Shown: in pieces, positions 1-7,287 of the stretch
Position numbering within the stretch: the stretch's first letter is position 1
How the letters are laid out: each line of letters starts with the position of its first letter
Source of the DNA: Spirosoma radiotolerans
GTDB lineage: Bacteria; Bacteroidota; Bacteroidia; Cytophagales; Spirosomataceae
Length of the DNA stretch: 64,000 bases
Direction of reading: 5' to 3'
Assembly (NCBI RefSeq): GCF_000974425.1
Contig: NZ_CP010429.1
Coordinates: 868,001 to 932,000 of the forward strand
Position numbers and translations under genes: made by a program
Notes under the pieces: generated by a model
Database searches by the model: none
Told to the model about the DNA's origin: nothing
The model's input: only the letters and a program-made list of their open reading frames with translations

Positions 1-34
1 GATCTACATTTGCTTACTCAGGTCAGGTTTTAAT

Positions 35-74
35 AAAGACGTGTACATGGCTCTAAACCACGGTACACGTCTTT
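35..74 (-). terminator. Stem-loop after the DUF6607-like gene
   Basis: Positions 35-46 (AAAGACGTGTAC) are the exact reverse complement of 63-74, giving a 12-bp stem with a 16-nt loop. It lies 11 nt beyond the stop of the minus-strand gene ending at 85. The T-rich arm end fits a terminator, although no long separate T-run follows on the minus strand. Confidence 0.55.
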
Positions 75-84
75 TACCGGCATT

Positions 85-1014
85 TCACTTCAAATATTTT
101 TCAATTGTCTGTTGAATTAGTGGCCGACTCGCGGCTGAATTGTAGCCTGTCTTTTGTGTTGTAACGGCTAACTCATCAAGTTCGCGCCCTAGAGTCTGGC
201 CTTTTACCTGACCTTTTATGGCCACCGCGTCGCGTTTGGCGAGTACCTCGCCCCATACCACCCGAACGTCGGCCCAGTATGCCCGATGTTTAGCCCAGAA
301 ATCTTTGGCGGCTTTGCATTTGGCGTCGTCCGTACGCCGGTATGTATTTAATCCTTTTTCCGAAGCCAGTAACTGATCGCCCGCTTCGGAGCGGATAATC
401 TTATCATTGTCCTGCTCGTGCACATAGCCATCCGGACGAATTTCGTGGTGATTCGTCCGGCGCATCACATTGTAATCCGTTCGTTTGGTGTATTCGCGCC
501 GAGGCAGGGGCGCATCAACGGTGCTTTCCCAATACGTGCGGCCGTCGACATGAATCCAGGTCGCCGATCCTTCATAGCGCGGGCTGTCATCTACTTCAAA
601 CACTTTCTGAGTCCACTGGCCTTTTACCTGAGCTGGGGTCAGCTTTATGCGTTTCCACGAGGCACTCTGGTCGAACTTGAGGAGACTCGTATTCTGAAAC
701 TCCCAGTCTTCACGCCAGTGCTTGATGACCATTGTGTCATTCACAACAAGCAAGTGCTGAATAACAAGTTTGGTCGGTTTGTTTGCTGGCCCTAATTCTT
801 CGTCAACAAATACCAGTTCGGTGCCTTTGGCCATGTAGCGGTCCTTGAAGGTGTATGTCTTATCGGGTGCAAATGTCTCAGCATACAGGAAATTGACATC
901 ATGGCAGCCGCACTGCCCTTTTATGGCCGCAATATCTTCCGGCTTCGGTGCCGTTTGTGCATAGAGGGGACTGATGGCTATCAAAAGAGCCAATATGAAT
1001 AACGGTTGACGCAT
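85..1014 (-). CDS. Secreted DUF6607-like protein
   Basis: A 309-residue protein with an N-terminal signal peptide (about residues 1-19, ending SPLYA). The mature protein begins with a Cys-rich spot, CGCH at residues 35-38. From memory it matches the Bacteroidota family catalogued as DUF6607; its function is not known to me. It is transcribed away from a TonB receptor whose operon ends in HmuY, and its promoter holds an inverted repeat resembling the receptor's. I therefore infer a periplasmic or outer-membrane role in iron or heme handling. The CxCH spot could bind a metal or heme, but that is speculation. The start is well supported: signal peptide directly after it and a promoter 30 nt upstream. 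Confidence 0.8.
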   Translation of the reverse strand: MRQPLFILALLIAISPLYAQTAPKPEDIAAIKGQCGCHDVNFLYAETFAPDKTYTFKDRYMAKGTELVFVDEELGPANKPTKLVIQHLLVVNDTMVIKHWREDWEFQNTSLLKFDQSASWKRIKLTPAQVKGQWTQKVFEVDDSPRYEGSATWIHVDGRTYWESTVDAPLPRREYTKRTDYNVMRRTNHHEIRPDGYVHEQDNDKIIRSEAGDQLLASEKGLNTYRRTDDAKCKAAKDFWAKHRAYWADVRVVWGEVLAKRDAVAIKGQVKGQTLGRELDELAVTTQKTGYNSAASRPLIQQTIEKYLK

Positions 1015-1049
1015 AGGGAGATTCGTTTATGTATGAGAAATTGGTTCGA

Positions 1050-1081
1050 CAAAATTATATTTATTTAGACTGTTTACAAAT
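1050..1081 (-). promoter_or_regulatory. Promoter and operator-like repeat for the DUF6607-like gene
   Basis: On the minus strand TAATTTTG (1057-1050) matches the Bacteroidota -7 consensus TAnnTTTG, and TTTG (1080-1077) lies 19 nt upstream as the -33 element. An imperfect 7-5-7 inverted repeat, ATTTAGA-CTGTT-TACAAAT (1063-1081), covers the -33 box. The repeat resembles those at 1095-1113 and 5755-5773, so a shared repressor of Fur or DtxR type is possible. Confidence 0.5.
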
Positions 1082-1094
1082 TATTTTCTTAATT

Positions 1095-1127
1095 GTTTGG
1101 ACAAATTCTAAATAGGGTCTACGTTTG
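1095..1127 (+). promoter_or_regulatory. Promoter and operator-like repeat for the TonB receptor operon
   Basis: TTTG (1096-1099) and TACGTTTG (1120-1127) are spaced by 20 nt, an almost ideal Bacteroidota promoter. The imperfect inverted repeat GTTTGGA-CAAAT-TCTAAAT (1095-1113) overlaps the -33 box, where a bound regulator would block sigma-factor contact. The layout mirrors that of the divergent promoter at 1050-1081. Confidence 0.55.
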
Positions 1128-1192
1128 TGGCCTAGACCAGCTCGACAACACGTTAGGTCGATAATCAAATCTGGATTTAACTAAACGCCACC

Positions 1193-3286
1193 ATGTCCCT
1201 GTTTTTACTGCTAATGCTGTCTTTCGCACAGCCAAGTCAAAACGATACGCTGAAAGCACGGCCCATTGACGAGGTCGTAGTAACAGCTACGCGGAATGAG
1301 CGGCCAATGGGGGCGTTGCCGCTGCCAGTTACGGTGATTCCTAGTAAACAAATTCAGCAGATGGGTAGTCTGCGGCTCAACGATGTATTGCGCGAGCAAA
1401 CGGGCCTGGCCGTTGTAACGGATCACGGGCAGGGGATTCAGGTGCAGGGTTTCGGTCCCGACTATACATTAATTCTGGTGGATGGCGAACCCATTGTGGG
1501 GCGCACAGCCGGTACGCTCGACCTAACCCGGCTGGCGGTTGGTAACATCAAACAGATCGAAGTCGTGAAAGGGCCGTCGTCCAGTTTATACGGTTCTGAG
1601 GCTTTGGCGGGTGTAGTTAACATCATTACACAGACCCCCGGTAGTGAGTTGAACCAGGCTAAAGGTAGTCTGTCAGCGCGCTACGGAGCCAATCAAACCA
1701 GTGACTTATCCGGCGATGTAAGTAAACAATGGGCCGTTGGCCGGTCGGGGAGGGTAGGTGTTTATGCCTTTGTAGATCGGTACCAGTCGGCGGGGTATTC
1801 GCTGGGGAATGGCTCGACGCAAGCCCAAACCGTTGCTCCGTTTACAAACTACACAGCTAGCGGACGACTAACGTTTACCTTTTCATCGAAACTAAAATTA
1901 GCCGTATCGGGCCGTTTTTTCAGTGAAAGCCAATCAAATGACTTCATCGTTAGCCCTGATACTAAGGTATCCGGCCCCGGAACTGTACGCGATTATAACT
2001 TGAATCCCGTTCTGACGCATCAGGTTTCGGCAAACTGGAAAATCACGTATCGCTACTACCATACGGGTTATTACACCAATACCGATCTCCGCTACACGGC
2101 AACGCGTGAAGAGTACGATGCCAGTTTTTTTCGGCAGACATTTAACCGCCCGGAAGTAGTTGTCGAACAGATCATTAATCCAAAAAACATCCTGACTACC
2201 GGCGCTGGATTCATTGCTGAAGGGGTCGAAGCAACGCGCTACACGGATCATAAGCAGTTTAACACAACGTATGGATTTGCGCAATATGAGTGGATGCCAT
2301 CGCTTCGCTGGACGGTTATTGCCGGTGGCCGTTATGATGCACATAGCCAGTATGCCAGTCAGTTCAGCCCTAAACTATCGGCCCGTTATGCCCTTAGTCC
2401 GCTGGTTGCCCTGCGGGGAAGCGTGGGCGTTGGGTTCAAAGCGCCTGATTTTCGGCAACTGTATCTGAACTTCGATAATGCGGTGGCGGGCTATAGTGTG
2501 TTCGGCACGCAGGAGGCTGCCGCCGGTATCGCCCGACTCCGGCAGCAGGGACAACTGGCAGAGGTGGTACTCGATCCGTCTCAACTGACAACGATTCAGG
2601 CCGAACGGTCGATGGCCTACAACGTGGGGGCACAGCTGAAATCACCCGTGTCCGCTTTGACCGTAAGCGTGAATCTGTTTCGTAACGATATCCGGGATTT
2701 GATCGAAACGCAGGTGATTGCCCGAAAAACAAATGGGCAGAATGTATTCAGTTACAATAATTTAAACCGGGTATTCACACAAGGCGCGGAGCTGGAAAGT
2801 AGCTGGCGATGGGCTGTTGGAACTGGCTCTCTGACGCTGAGTGGCGGGTATCAGTACCTCATTGCCAAAGATAAAGCCGTTGTTGAGGGTATTAAATCCG
2901 GAACGGTGTACCGGCGCAACCCGGAAACGCTGGTAAGCGAGCGTGTAAAGACAGCCGAGTATGGCGGCCTGTTCAACCGTTCACGGCATATGGCCAACCT
3001 CAAACTTTTTTACGAATCGCCCAAACGCGGACTTTCGGCTTCCTTACGGGCTGTCTATCGCGGGAAGTATGGCTATGCGGATCGGGATGGGAACCTGATT
3101 CTCGACTCAGATGGCGAATACGTTCGGAGCTACATGCTCTACAATGTGTCGGCCGCCAAGACCTGGAAAGCGTTGACCTTACAAGCCGGTGTAGACAATC
3201 TGACGGGTTATACCGACCCATCTTACATCCCAAATCTGGCAGGTCGCTTGTGGTATACATCGCTGCGATGGGCCTGGAAATCATAA
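1193..3286 (+). CDS. TonB-dependent receptor, probable heme/iron uptake
   Basis: A 697-residue outer-membrane receptor. It has a short hydrophobic signal (about residues 1-13), a TonB box (DEVVVTAT, near residues 26-33), a plug domain with VKGPSSSLYGSEALAGVVNIIT, and a long beta-barrel ending in the aromatic-terminated strand SLRWAWKS. It imports a ligand across the outer membrane using TonB energy. The size and plug resemble the BtuB/CirA/HmuR class rather than SusC. The HmuY-like lipoprotein at the end of the same gene string points to heme as the substrate, which is inference. The gene leads a four-gene plus-strand operon behind a promoter with an operator-like repeat. Confidence 0.88.
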   Translation: MSLFLLLMLSFAQPSQNDTLKARPIDEVVVTATRNERPMGALPLPVTVIPSKQIQQMGSLRLNDVLREQTGLAVVTDHGQGIQVQGFGPDYTLILVDGEPIVGRTAGTLDLTRLAVGNIKQIEVVKGPSSSLYGSEALAGVVNIITQTPGSELNQAKGSLSARYGANQTSDLSGDVSKQWAVGRSGRVGVYAFVDRYQSAGYSLGNGSTQAQTVAPFTNYTASGRLTFTFSSKLKLAVSGRFFSESQSNDFIVSPDTKVSGPGTVRDYNLNPVLTHQVSANWKITYRYYHTGYYTNTDLRYTATREEYDASFFRQTFNRPEVVVEQIINPKNILTTGAGFIAEGVEATRYTDHKQFNTTYGFAQYEWMPSLRWTVIAGGRYDAHSQYASQFSPKLSARYALSPLVALRGSVGVGFKAPDFRQLYLNFDNAVAGYSVFGTQEAAAGIARLRQQGQLAEVVLDPSQLTTIQAERSMAYNVGAQLKSPVSALTVSVNLFRNDIRDLIETQVIARKTNGQNVFSYNNLNRVFTQGAELESSWRWAVGTGSLTLSGGYQYLIAKDKAVVEGIKSGTVYRRNPETLVSERVKTAEYGGLFNRSRHMANLKLFYESPKRGLSASLRAVYRGKYGYADRDGNLILDSDGEYVRSYMLYNVSAAKTWKALTLQAGVDNLTGYTDPSYIPNLAGRLWYTSLRWAWKS

Positions 3287-3337
3287 GTAGCTTTTATCAG
3301 CCAAGTATCGATCAGCCATCTAAATCAGAAAAGCTCC

Positions 3338-3718
3338 ATGTGTAAAAACTGCCAGTGTTTCCTTTTATCCGATTCCGCCAATGGGCGTATCACCCTGCAT
3401 GATGGCATGGCCGTCAATGAGACAAGCCAGGCGGCCACACCGGCGCAAAATCTGTACAACATAGCGTTAGAGTTTAACAACATCACGCAATGGCTGTGTT
3501 ACGACGATTTTCTGGCGCTTGAATGGAATGTGCGAAGTATCGATACCTCCGCCTATTTTGAGGCACACCCCTACGAAGAACGAATTCATCTGAGTACGCC
3601 ATCACGTTTTCTCAAATTCAGCTTCCGGCTACATGAGCTAATTGAGTTGCGAAAAATGCTGAGCCGTGCGGTGGCGCGGCTGCACTGGTTTGAGGTATTG
3701 CGCAACGCCCAGAACTAA
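3338..3718 (+). CDS. Small Cys-rich N-terminus protein, DUF6686-like
   Basis: A 126-residue soluble protein with no signal peptide. It opens with three cysteines (C2, C5, C7), reminiscent of a metal-binding tail. Its second half (TPSRF…FRLHELIELRKML) aligns by eye with the protein at 5356-5721 (TPPRS…LTLCEIIHLRELL), so the two are paralogues. I believe the family is listed as DUF6686 but cannot confirm it. It lies 51 nt after the TonB receptor and 13 nt before the next gene, clearly in the operon. A cytoplasmic role in iron or heme homeostasis is inferred from location only. Confidence 0.65.
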   Translation: MCKNCQCFLLSDSANGRITLHDGMAVNETSQAATPAQNLYNIALEFNNITQWLCYDDFLALEWNVRSIDTSAYFEAHPYEERIHLSTPSRFLKFSFRLHELIELRKMLSRAVARLHWFEVLRNAQN

Positions 3719-3731
3719 GCCTGATTGTGCT

Positions 3732-3977
3732 ATGACAAATGTCCTCGTGTTTCGAACCGACATCAACACCGATGAGCGTATTCACCGGGCCGCCTGTCGG
3801 TTGTGCCTGCTGAAAGGAGTATGTCGGTGGCGTATTGACCTCGACGATGGGGCGGGTATGCCGACCCAATGCATCCTGCGCATTGAAACCGAATCGCTCA
3901 CGGAAACGGATGTTATCCGGCTATTGACTGCTGCCGGGTTGCAATGCGAGGTAATAAACGAATCACTAATTAACTAA
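3732..3977 (+). CDS. Small HMA-like (ferredoxin-fold) protein
   Basis: An 81-residue protein starting at the ATG at 3732, 13 nt after the preceding stop. The apparent order beta (VLVFRTDI), alpha (residues 13-28), beta (RWRIDL), beta (CILRIET), alpha (ETDVIRLLTAAG), beta (QCEVI) matches the ferredoxin-like fold of heavy-metal-associated domains. The usual CxxC in the first loop is absent; instead CRLC (22-25) sits in the first helix, with further cysteines at 31, 47 and 72. A metal or heme chaperone role is possible given the neighbours but unproven. The next gene starts 9 nt downstream. Confidence 0.6.
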   Translation: MTNVLVFRTDINTDERIHRAACRLCLLKGVCRWRIDLDDGAGMPTQCILRIETESLTETDVIRLLTAAGLQCEVINESLIN

Positions 3978-3986
3978 CCAATTCCA

Positions 3987-4625
3987 ATGACCAACAGTAT
4001 GTACAAAGTAGCGCTGGCTATCGGCCTGAGCACCGCATTTTTCTCCTGCAGCAAGGAGGATAACCCAGTTGTTGTTCAGCCGCTGTCGGCCGTCACAGTG
4101 AGAGATATAGCCGCCGACCCAACCAGTATGACCTCTGCCACGGGTCAGCAGCCCGTAGCGGCCACAGGTAAGTTTACCCTGTACAGTTTGAAAGATAACA
4201 AGCAAATCGCTAACGCTGACTCGGCGACTAACAAATGGGATCTTGGCTTTCGGGGGACAACCATCATTGTCAACGGAGGGGCTATCCGTTCGGGGCAAGG
4301 GGGCGCTTATATCTATACCGGCACGTTCGATGAATTGACATCCGTACCTGCGTCGGTAACCTTTAGTCAGGATCAAAGCGCCACGACGTTGGCCATTACT
4401 ACGGGTTCGGGTAAAGGCTGGTACAATTACAACCAGACGACCAATATTATTTCACCTATTCCCGGCAAAGTATTCATTATCCGAACCGGCGATGGCAAGT
4501 ATGCCAAAATGGAGGTATTGAGTTATTACCAGAATGCGCCGGCTGCCCCCGATGCGAATAGTGTAGCCCGCTATTATACGTTCCGGTATCTGTACCAACC
4601 GGACGGAAGTCAAGTATTTAAGTAG
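3987..4625 (+). CDS. HmuY-family heme-binding lipoprotein
   Basis: A 212-residue lipoprotein. Its signal ends in the lipobox FFSC with the acylated cysteine at residue 21, followed by SKED, an acidic stretch like the Bacteroidota surface-export signal. The rest is beta-rich with the HmuY-type pattern NKWDLGFRGTTIIVNGG and the ending YYTFRYLYQPDG. HmuY proteins capture heme at the cell surface and pass it to a TonB receptor, here plausibly the one at 1193-3286. It is the last gene of the operon and is followed by a strong terminator. The ATG at 3999 is an alternative start that leaves a shorter signal peptide. Confidence 0.8.
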   Translation: MTNSMYKVALAIGLSTAFFSCSKEDNPVVVQPLSAVTVRDIAADPTSMTSATGQQPVAATGKFTLYSLKDNKQIANADSATNKWDLGFRGTTIIVNGGAIRSGQGGAYIYTGTFDELTSVPASVTFSQDQSATTLAITTGSGKGWYNYNQTTNIISPIPGKVFIIRTGDGKYAKMEVLSYYQNAPAAPDANSVARYYTFRYLYQPDGSQVFK

Positions 4626-4665
4626 AAAGGCCAATCTGTCTGAACAAACTTCAGCCCATAAATGC

Positions 4666-4696
4666 AAAAAAGACACCCTTCACAGGTGTCTTTTTT
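4666..4696. terminator. Bidirectional terminator between hmuY-like and ferritin genes
   Basis: AAAAAAGACACC (4666-4677) pairs exactly with 4685-4696, which ends in six T, with a 7-nt loop. It serves both the plus-strand heme operon ending at 4625 and the minus-strand ferritin gene ending at 4715. Confidence 0.8.
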
Positions 4697-4714
4697 GTAG
4701 ACGATACTAATCAT

Positions 4715-5245
4715 CTATTCGAATGGATTACCGTCGTAGGTAACGCTGGCGAGTTTTTTATCCAGGTAATAGATTTGATCGGATGGAATCTGGTCGATCA
4801 GTTCGAGGCAGCGACGGGCAATGTATTCTTCTTCCATTTGCTCTTTCACATACCATTTCAGAAGTTCTTCCGTAGCATAATCGCTTTCACGGCGGCAAAT
4901 ACCAATAATCCGGTTAATCGAATCAGTAACGGCAATTTCCTGATCAAGAGCGCCTTCAAATACCGAGCGAAGCGTATCGAACTCCTGACTCACAGCCGGA
5001 ATTTCGGGCGAGTAAGCCGTGGCACCCTGGTCGCAGAGGTAATGAAACAGTTTCATGGCATGTTTACGCTCTTCTTCCGACTGGTTGTAGAAAAAGCCCG
5101 CGCAATGATCAAGCCCATTCCGATCACACCAGCCCGCCATCGCCAGATATTTCGACGACGATACCATTTCCATTTGTATTTGCTGATTCAGGGCTAATTC
5201 AACGCTTTCCTTAACGGAGCTGCGTAATCTTGCTAAGTCTTTCAT
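4715..5245 (-). CDS. Ferritin (iron storage, ferroxidase)
   Basis: A 176-residue ferritin that oxidises Fe(II) and stores it as mineral inside a 24-mer shell. Visible ferroxidase residues are E26, Y33, E59-R-K-H62, E103 and Q136 (in KEQMEEE), the standard di-iron centre of bacterial H-type ferritins. The start chosen is the ATG at 5245 (MKDLARLRSS), which matches the normal ferritin N-terminus; an upstream in-frame ATG would add 15 residues of unlike composition. It converges on the heme-uptake operon and follows a small-protein paralogue on its own strand, completing an uptake-plus-storage iron locus. Confidence 0.92.
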   Translation of the reverse strand: MKDLARLRSSVKESVELALNQQIQMEMVSSSKYLAMAGWCDRNGLDHCAGFFYNQSEEERKHAMKLFHYLCDQGATAYSPEIPAVSQEFDTLRSVFEGALDQEIAVTDSINRIIGICRRESDYATEELLKWYVKEQMEEEYIARRCLELIDQIPSDQIYYLDKKLASVTYDGNPFE

Positions 5246-5290
5246 AAGAGTGACTGGTTTCGGTGAGACGTTTATGAAACAAAAGAACAC

Positions 5291-5327
5291 AAAAAAAGCG
5301 GGTGTTGTTGGGCAGCCGCTCTTTTTT
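5291..5327 (-). terminator. Terminator after the small DUF6686-like paralogue
   Basis: GCGG with a preceding A-run (5291-5301) pairs with CCGC and a T-run (5316-5327). It lies 29 nt beyond the minus-strand stop at 5356 and ahead of the ferritin start. It suggests ferritin is not simply read through from the upstream gene. Confidence 0.5.
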
Positions 5328-5355
5328 AAGAAATTTAGAGGAAGTCTATTTACGG

Positions 5356-5721
5356 TTAGTTAGCCGTTGTACAGCCGCATTCGCGGAGCATAGTGTTCAG
5401 TTCCAGCATGAGTTTGGCACCGTTTAATAGCTCGCGCAGGTGTATAATCTCGCAAAGTGTCAGCACATAACACCGCTCGGAGCGGGGAGGTGTCAGGATT
5501 TCAACATCATAAGCTGCAGCGGTGCTTAAGGCCATTTGTTGAATATCAACGGTTTCGACCATGCGCCGAAACTGAGCAAAATCACGGGCCGATAAGGGCG
5601 TATGCGTATCCCAAAAATCCAGAATTAACCGGTTGCTCGCATCGCACTGATAGACAGCTCCTCTGTCGGTTCGAAATACTTCCTGATACGTTGCTGAACC
5701 CTCTTTGCCCACCATTTTCAT
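5356..5721 (-). CDS. Small DUF6686-like protein, paralogue of 3338-3718
   Basis: A 121-residue soluble protein when started at the ATG at 5721. The next upstream ATG (5748) would overlap the -7 promoter box, so I reject it; the ATG at 5715 is also possible. It shares the pattern TPPRS…LCEIIHLRELL…ML with the heme-operon protein at 3338-3718. Its cysteines lie at the other end (ECGC near the C-terminus) rather than at the N-terminus. It lies just upstream of ferritin on the same strand, with its own promoter and a perfect operator-like palindrome. Function unknown; a role in iron homeostasis is inferred. Confidence 0.65.
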   Translation of the reverse strand: MKMVGKEGSATYQEVFRTDRGAVYQCDASNRLILDFWDTHTPLSARDFAQFRRMVETVDIQQMALSTAAAYDVEILTPPRSERCYVLTLCEIIHLRELLNGAKLMLELNTMLRECGCTTAN

Positions 5722-5732
5722 AAATGAATAAA

Positions 5733-5773
5733 CAAAGATACAATGCATTCTTTAGTTTAGAGTGTTTCTAAAC
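5733..5773 (-). promoter_or_regulatory. Promoter with a perfect 7-5-7 inverted repeat
   Basis: GTTTAGA-gtgtt-TCTAAAC (5755-5773) is a perfect inverted repeat centred about 36 nt upstream of the expected transcription start. TATCTTTG (5740-5733, minus strand) is a clean -7 box. No TTTG -33 element is visible, so the site may serve an activator or a repressor. It is the best copy of the motif that also appears at 1063-1081 and 1095-1113. Confidence 0.6.
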
Positions 5774-5855
5774 AATATTTTTTGCATCAGCTGCCTGATC
5801 GATTCAGCGAATAGTACATTCGTATGAATAGCCGCTGAAAATCAATCCGTTTTCG

Positions 5856-6209
5856 TTATACAGCATTAGTATTTTGCACCCGTTCGGACAAATCATCGAG
5901 CACTTGGGCAAGTTGGAGAAGTTGGCCAACTACCCCCACATCTGATGATTCATTAGCTGCCTGTTTGGTCAGTTTGCTTAACGTGTGCAATGACCCCGAT
6001 ATCTTTGCGATTTTGCCTTCTTCTAAGGCCTGTTTAAGTGAAAATAACTCATCTGCAACGTTTTCGAGGGTGAGGTTGCCTTCACCGAGGGCATCACTCC
6101 ACTCATTTATTAACTCATTGACCGGGCTGATGTGCTCTGCGCCTTGCTGTAGCCGTTGTAGGGTTCTGGCCAGCAACTGTTGTGGGTCCTGTTTTGTTGG
6201 AGCTGACAT
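5856..6209 (-). CDS. Hypothetical helical protein
   Basis: A 117-residue protein, entirely hydrophilic to amphipathic and predicted by eye to be almost all alpha-helix (heptad-like leucines through residues 10-110). No signal peptide, cysteine or enzyme motif. I do not recognise the family. It follows the aldo/keto reductase gene on the same strand, separated by about 100 bp holding a complex inverted repeat, so it is probably a separate transcription unit. Confidence 0.6.
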   Translation of the reverse strand: MSAPTKQDPQQLLARTLQRLQQGAEHISPVNELINEWSDALGEGNLTLENVADELFSLKQALEEGKIAKISGSLHTLSKLTKQAANESSDVGVVGQLLQLAQVLDDLSERVQNTNAV

Positions 6210-6220
6210 AATGCGATTTA

Positions 6221-6297
6221 GTTTACGGTAGTTGGTTCACGGCAGGCTAACGCAAAACCAAAAACGCGTCGCGTTAAGCCACCGTAAACCAACTATC
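6221..6297. repeat. Composite inverted repeat with two competing pairings
   Basis: GTTTACGGT (6221-6229) pairs exactly with 6281-6289, and inside it GGCTAACGC (6245-6253) pairs with 6271-6280 apart from one bulge. Alternatively GGTAGTTGGTT (6227-6237) pairs with 6287-6297 at 10 of 11 positions. It lies between two minus-strand genes and could end transcription of the aldo/keto reductase gene or be an extragenic repeat. Confidence 0.5.
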
Positions 6298-6310
6298 GGA
6301 TACTATAAAC

Positions 6311-7177
6311 TTACTGAGGCAATGGCATGTCCTGCAGATCTTCCTCCGTCAGTTTGATGGTGGCTGCCTTTACGTTTTCTTCCAGGTGCTTCACCGACGA
6401 CGTTCCGGCAATGGGTAGCATAACAGGCGAAGCCGCCAGTAGCCACGCCAGGGCAATCTGGTAATCAGTCGCGCCATGTCGTTGCGCTACTTTCTTGATC
6501 GCATTTTCTGCTGCAACATTACCGGCATTGAGCGGAAACCAGGGAATAAAAGCGATGTTGTTTTGTTCGCAGTACTTGAGTACGTCATTCCAGCGCTGTT
6601 CGCCGAAGTTGTACATGTTCTGAACCGAGACTACATCGAAGTATTGTTTTGCCTCTTCGATCTGTTCGATACCTACTTCGGACAAGCCAATGTGGCGGAT
6701 CTTGCCCTGCTGCTGGGCTTCCTGTAAAAAGCCAAGAAACTCTTCTGAAGGAACCTTCGGATCGAACCGATGAAGCTGATACAGGTCAATGCGATCCAGT
6801 TTCAAGCGTTTCAGACTACCGTTCAGCGCTTCTTCGAGGTGCTTGCGACTACCATCAACCGGCCATTGGTTAGGCCCCGTGCGGAGTAGCGCGCCTTTTG
6901 TACCGATAACCAGGCCATCCGGATAAGGATGAAGGGCTTCGGCAATGAGTTCTTCCGAAACGTACGGGCCATAACTATCGGCCGTATCGATGAAATTGAT
7001 GCCTAATTCAAGGGTGCGTTTCAAGACACGAATGCACTCGTCATGATCTTTAGGTGGGCCCCAGATACCTTCACCCGTAATCCGCATGGCTCCGTAAGCC
7101 ATTCGATTGACGGTCAAATCGCCACCAATCGTAATTGTACCAGCTTGAGTGGCTGGTTGTTGGTCTGTTGCTTGCAT
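6311..7177 (-). CDS. Aldo/keto reductase
   Basis: A 288-residue NAD(P)H-dependent oxidoreductase with the AKR (alpha/beta)8 fold. The catalytic tetrad is visible: D64 (FIDTADSYG), Y69, K94 (IGTKG) and H136 (LYQLHRFDP). These enzymes reduce aldehydes and ketones; the substrate cannot be told from sequence. The start is set at the ATG at 7177 (MQATDQQ), because a longer form would add 20 basic residues unlike the family N-terminus. It stands alone, with TyrA behind it on the same strand. Confidence 0.85.
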   Translation of the reverse strand: MQATDQQPATQAGTITIGGDLTVNRMAYGAMRITGEGIWGPPKDHDECIRVLKRTLELGINFIDTADSYGPYVSEELIAEALHPYPDGLVIGTKGALLRTGPNQWPVDGSRKHLEEALNGSLKRLKLDRIDLYQLHRFDPKVPSEEFLGFLQEAQQQGKIRHIGLSEVGIEQIEEAKQYFDVVSVQNMYNFGEQRWNDVLKYCEQNNIAFIPWFPLNAGNVAAENAIKKVAQRHGATDYQIALAWLLAASPVMLPIAGTSSVKHLEENVKAATIKLTEEDLQDMPLPQ

Positions 7178-7287
7178 GAGTAGTTCTACTAGTTTACCAG
7201 TTGTACGCCACCTGTTCAGGCGGTGTATCTTATGCATAAACCAACAGAAAACCCTTTTGTATAAGTTGCCGCCTGAAGTTTTTAATT

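Noticed and set aside
418..795. Open frame of 125 codons on the plus strand inside the DUF6607-like gene
   Set aside because: It lies wholly opposite a convincing secreted protein and its product is not like any family I know; it is a shadow frame.
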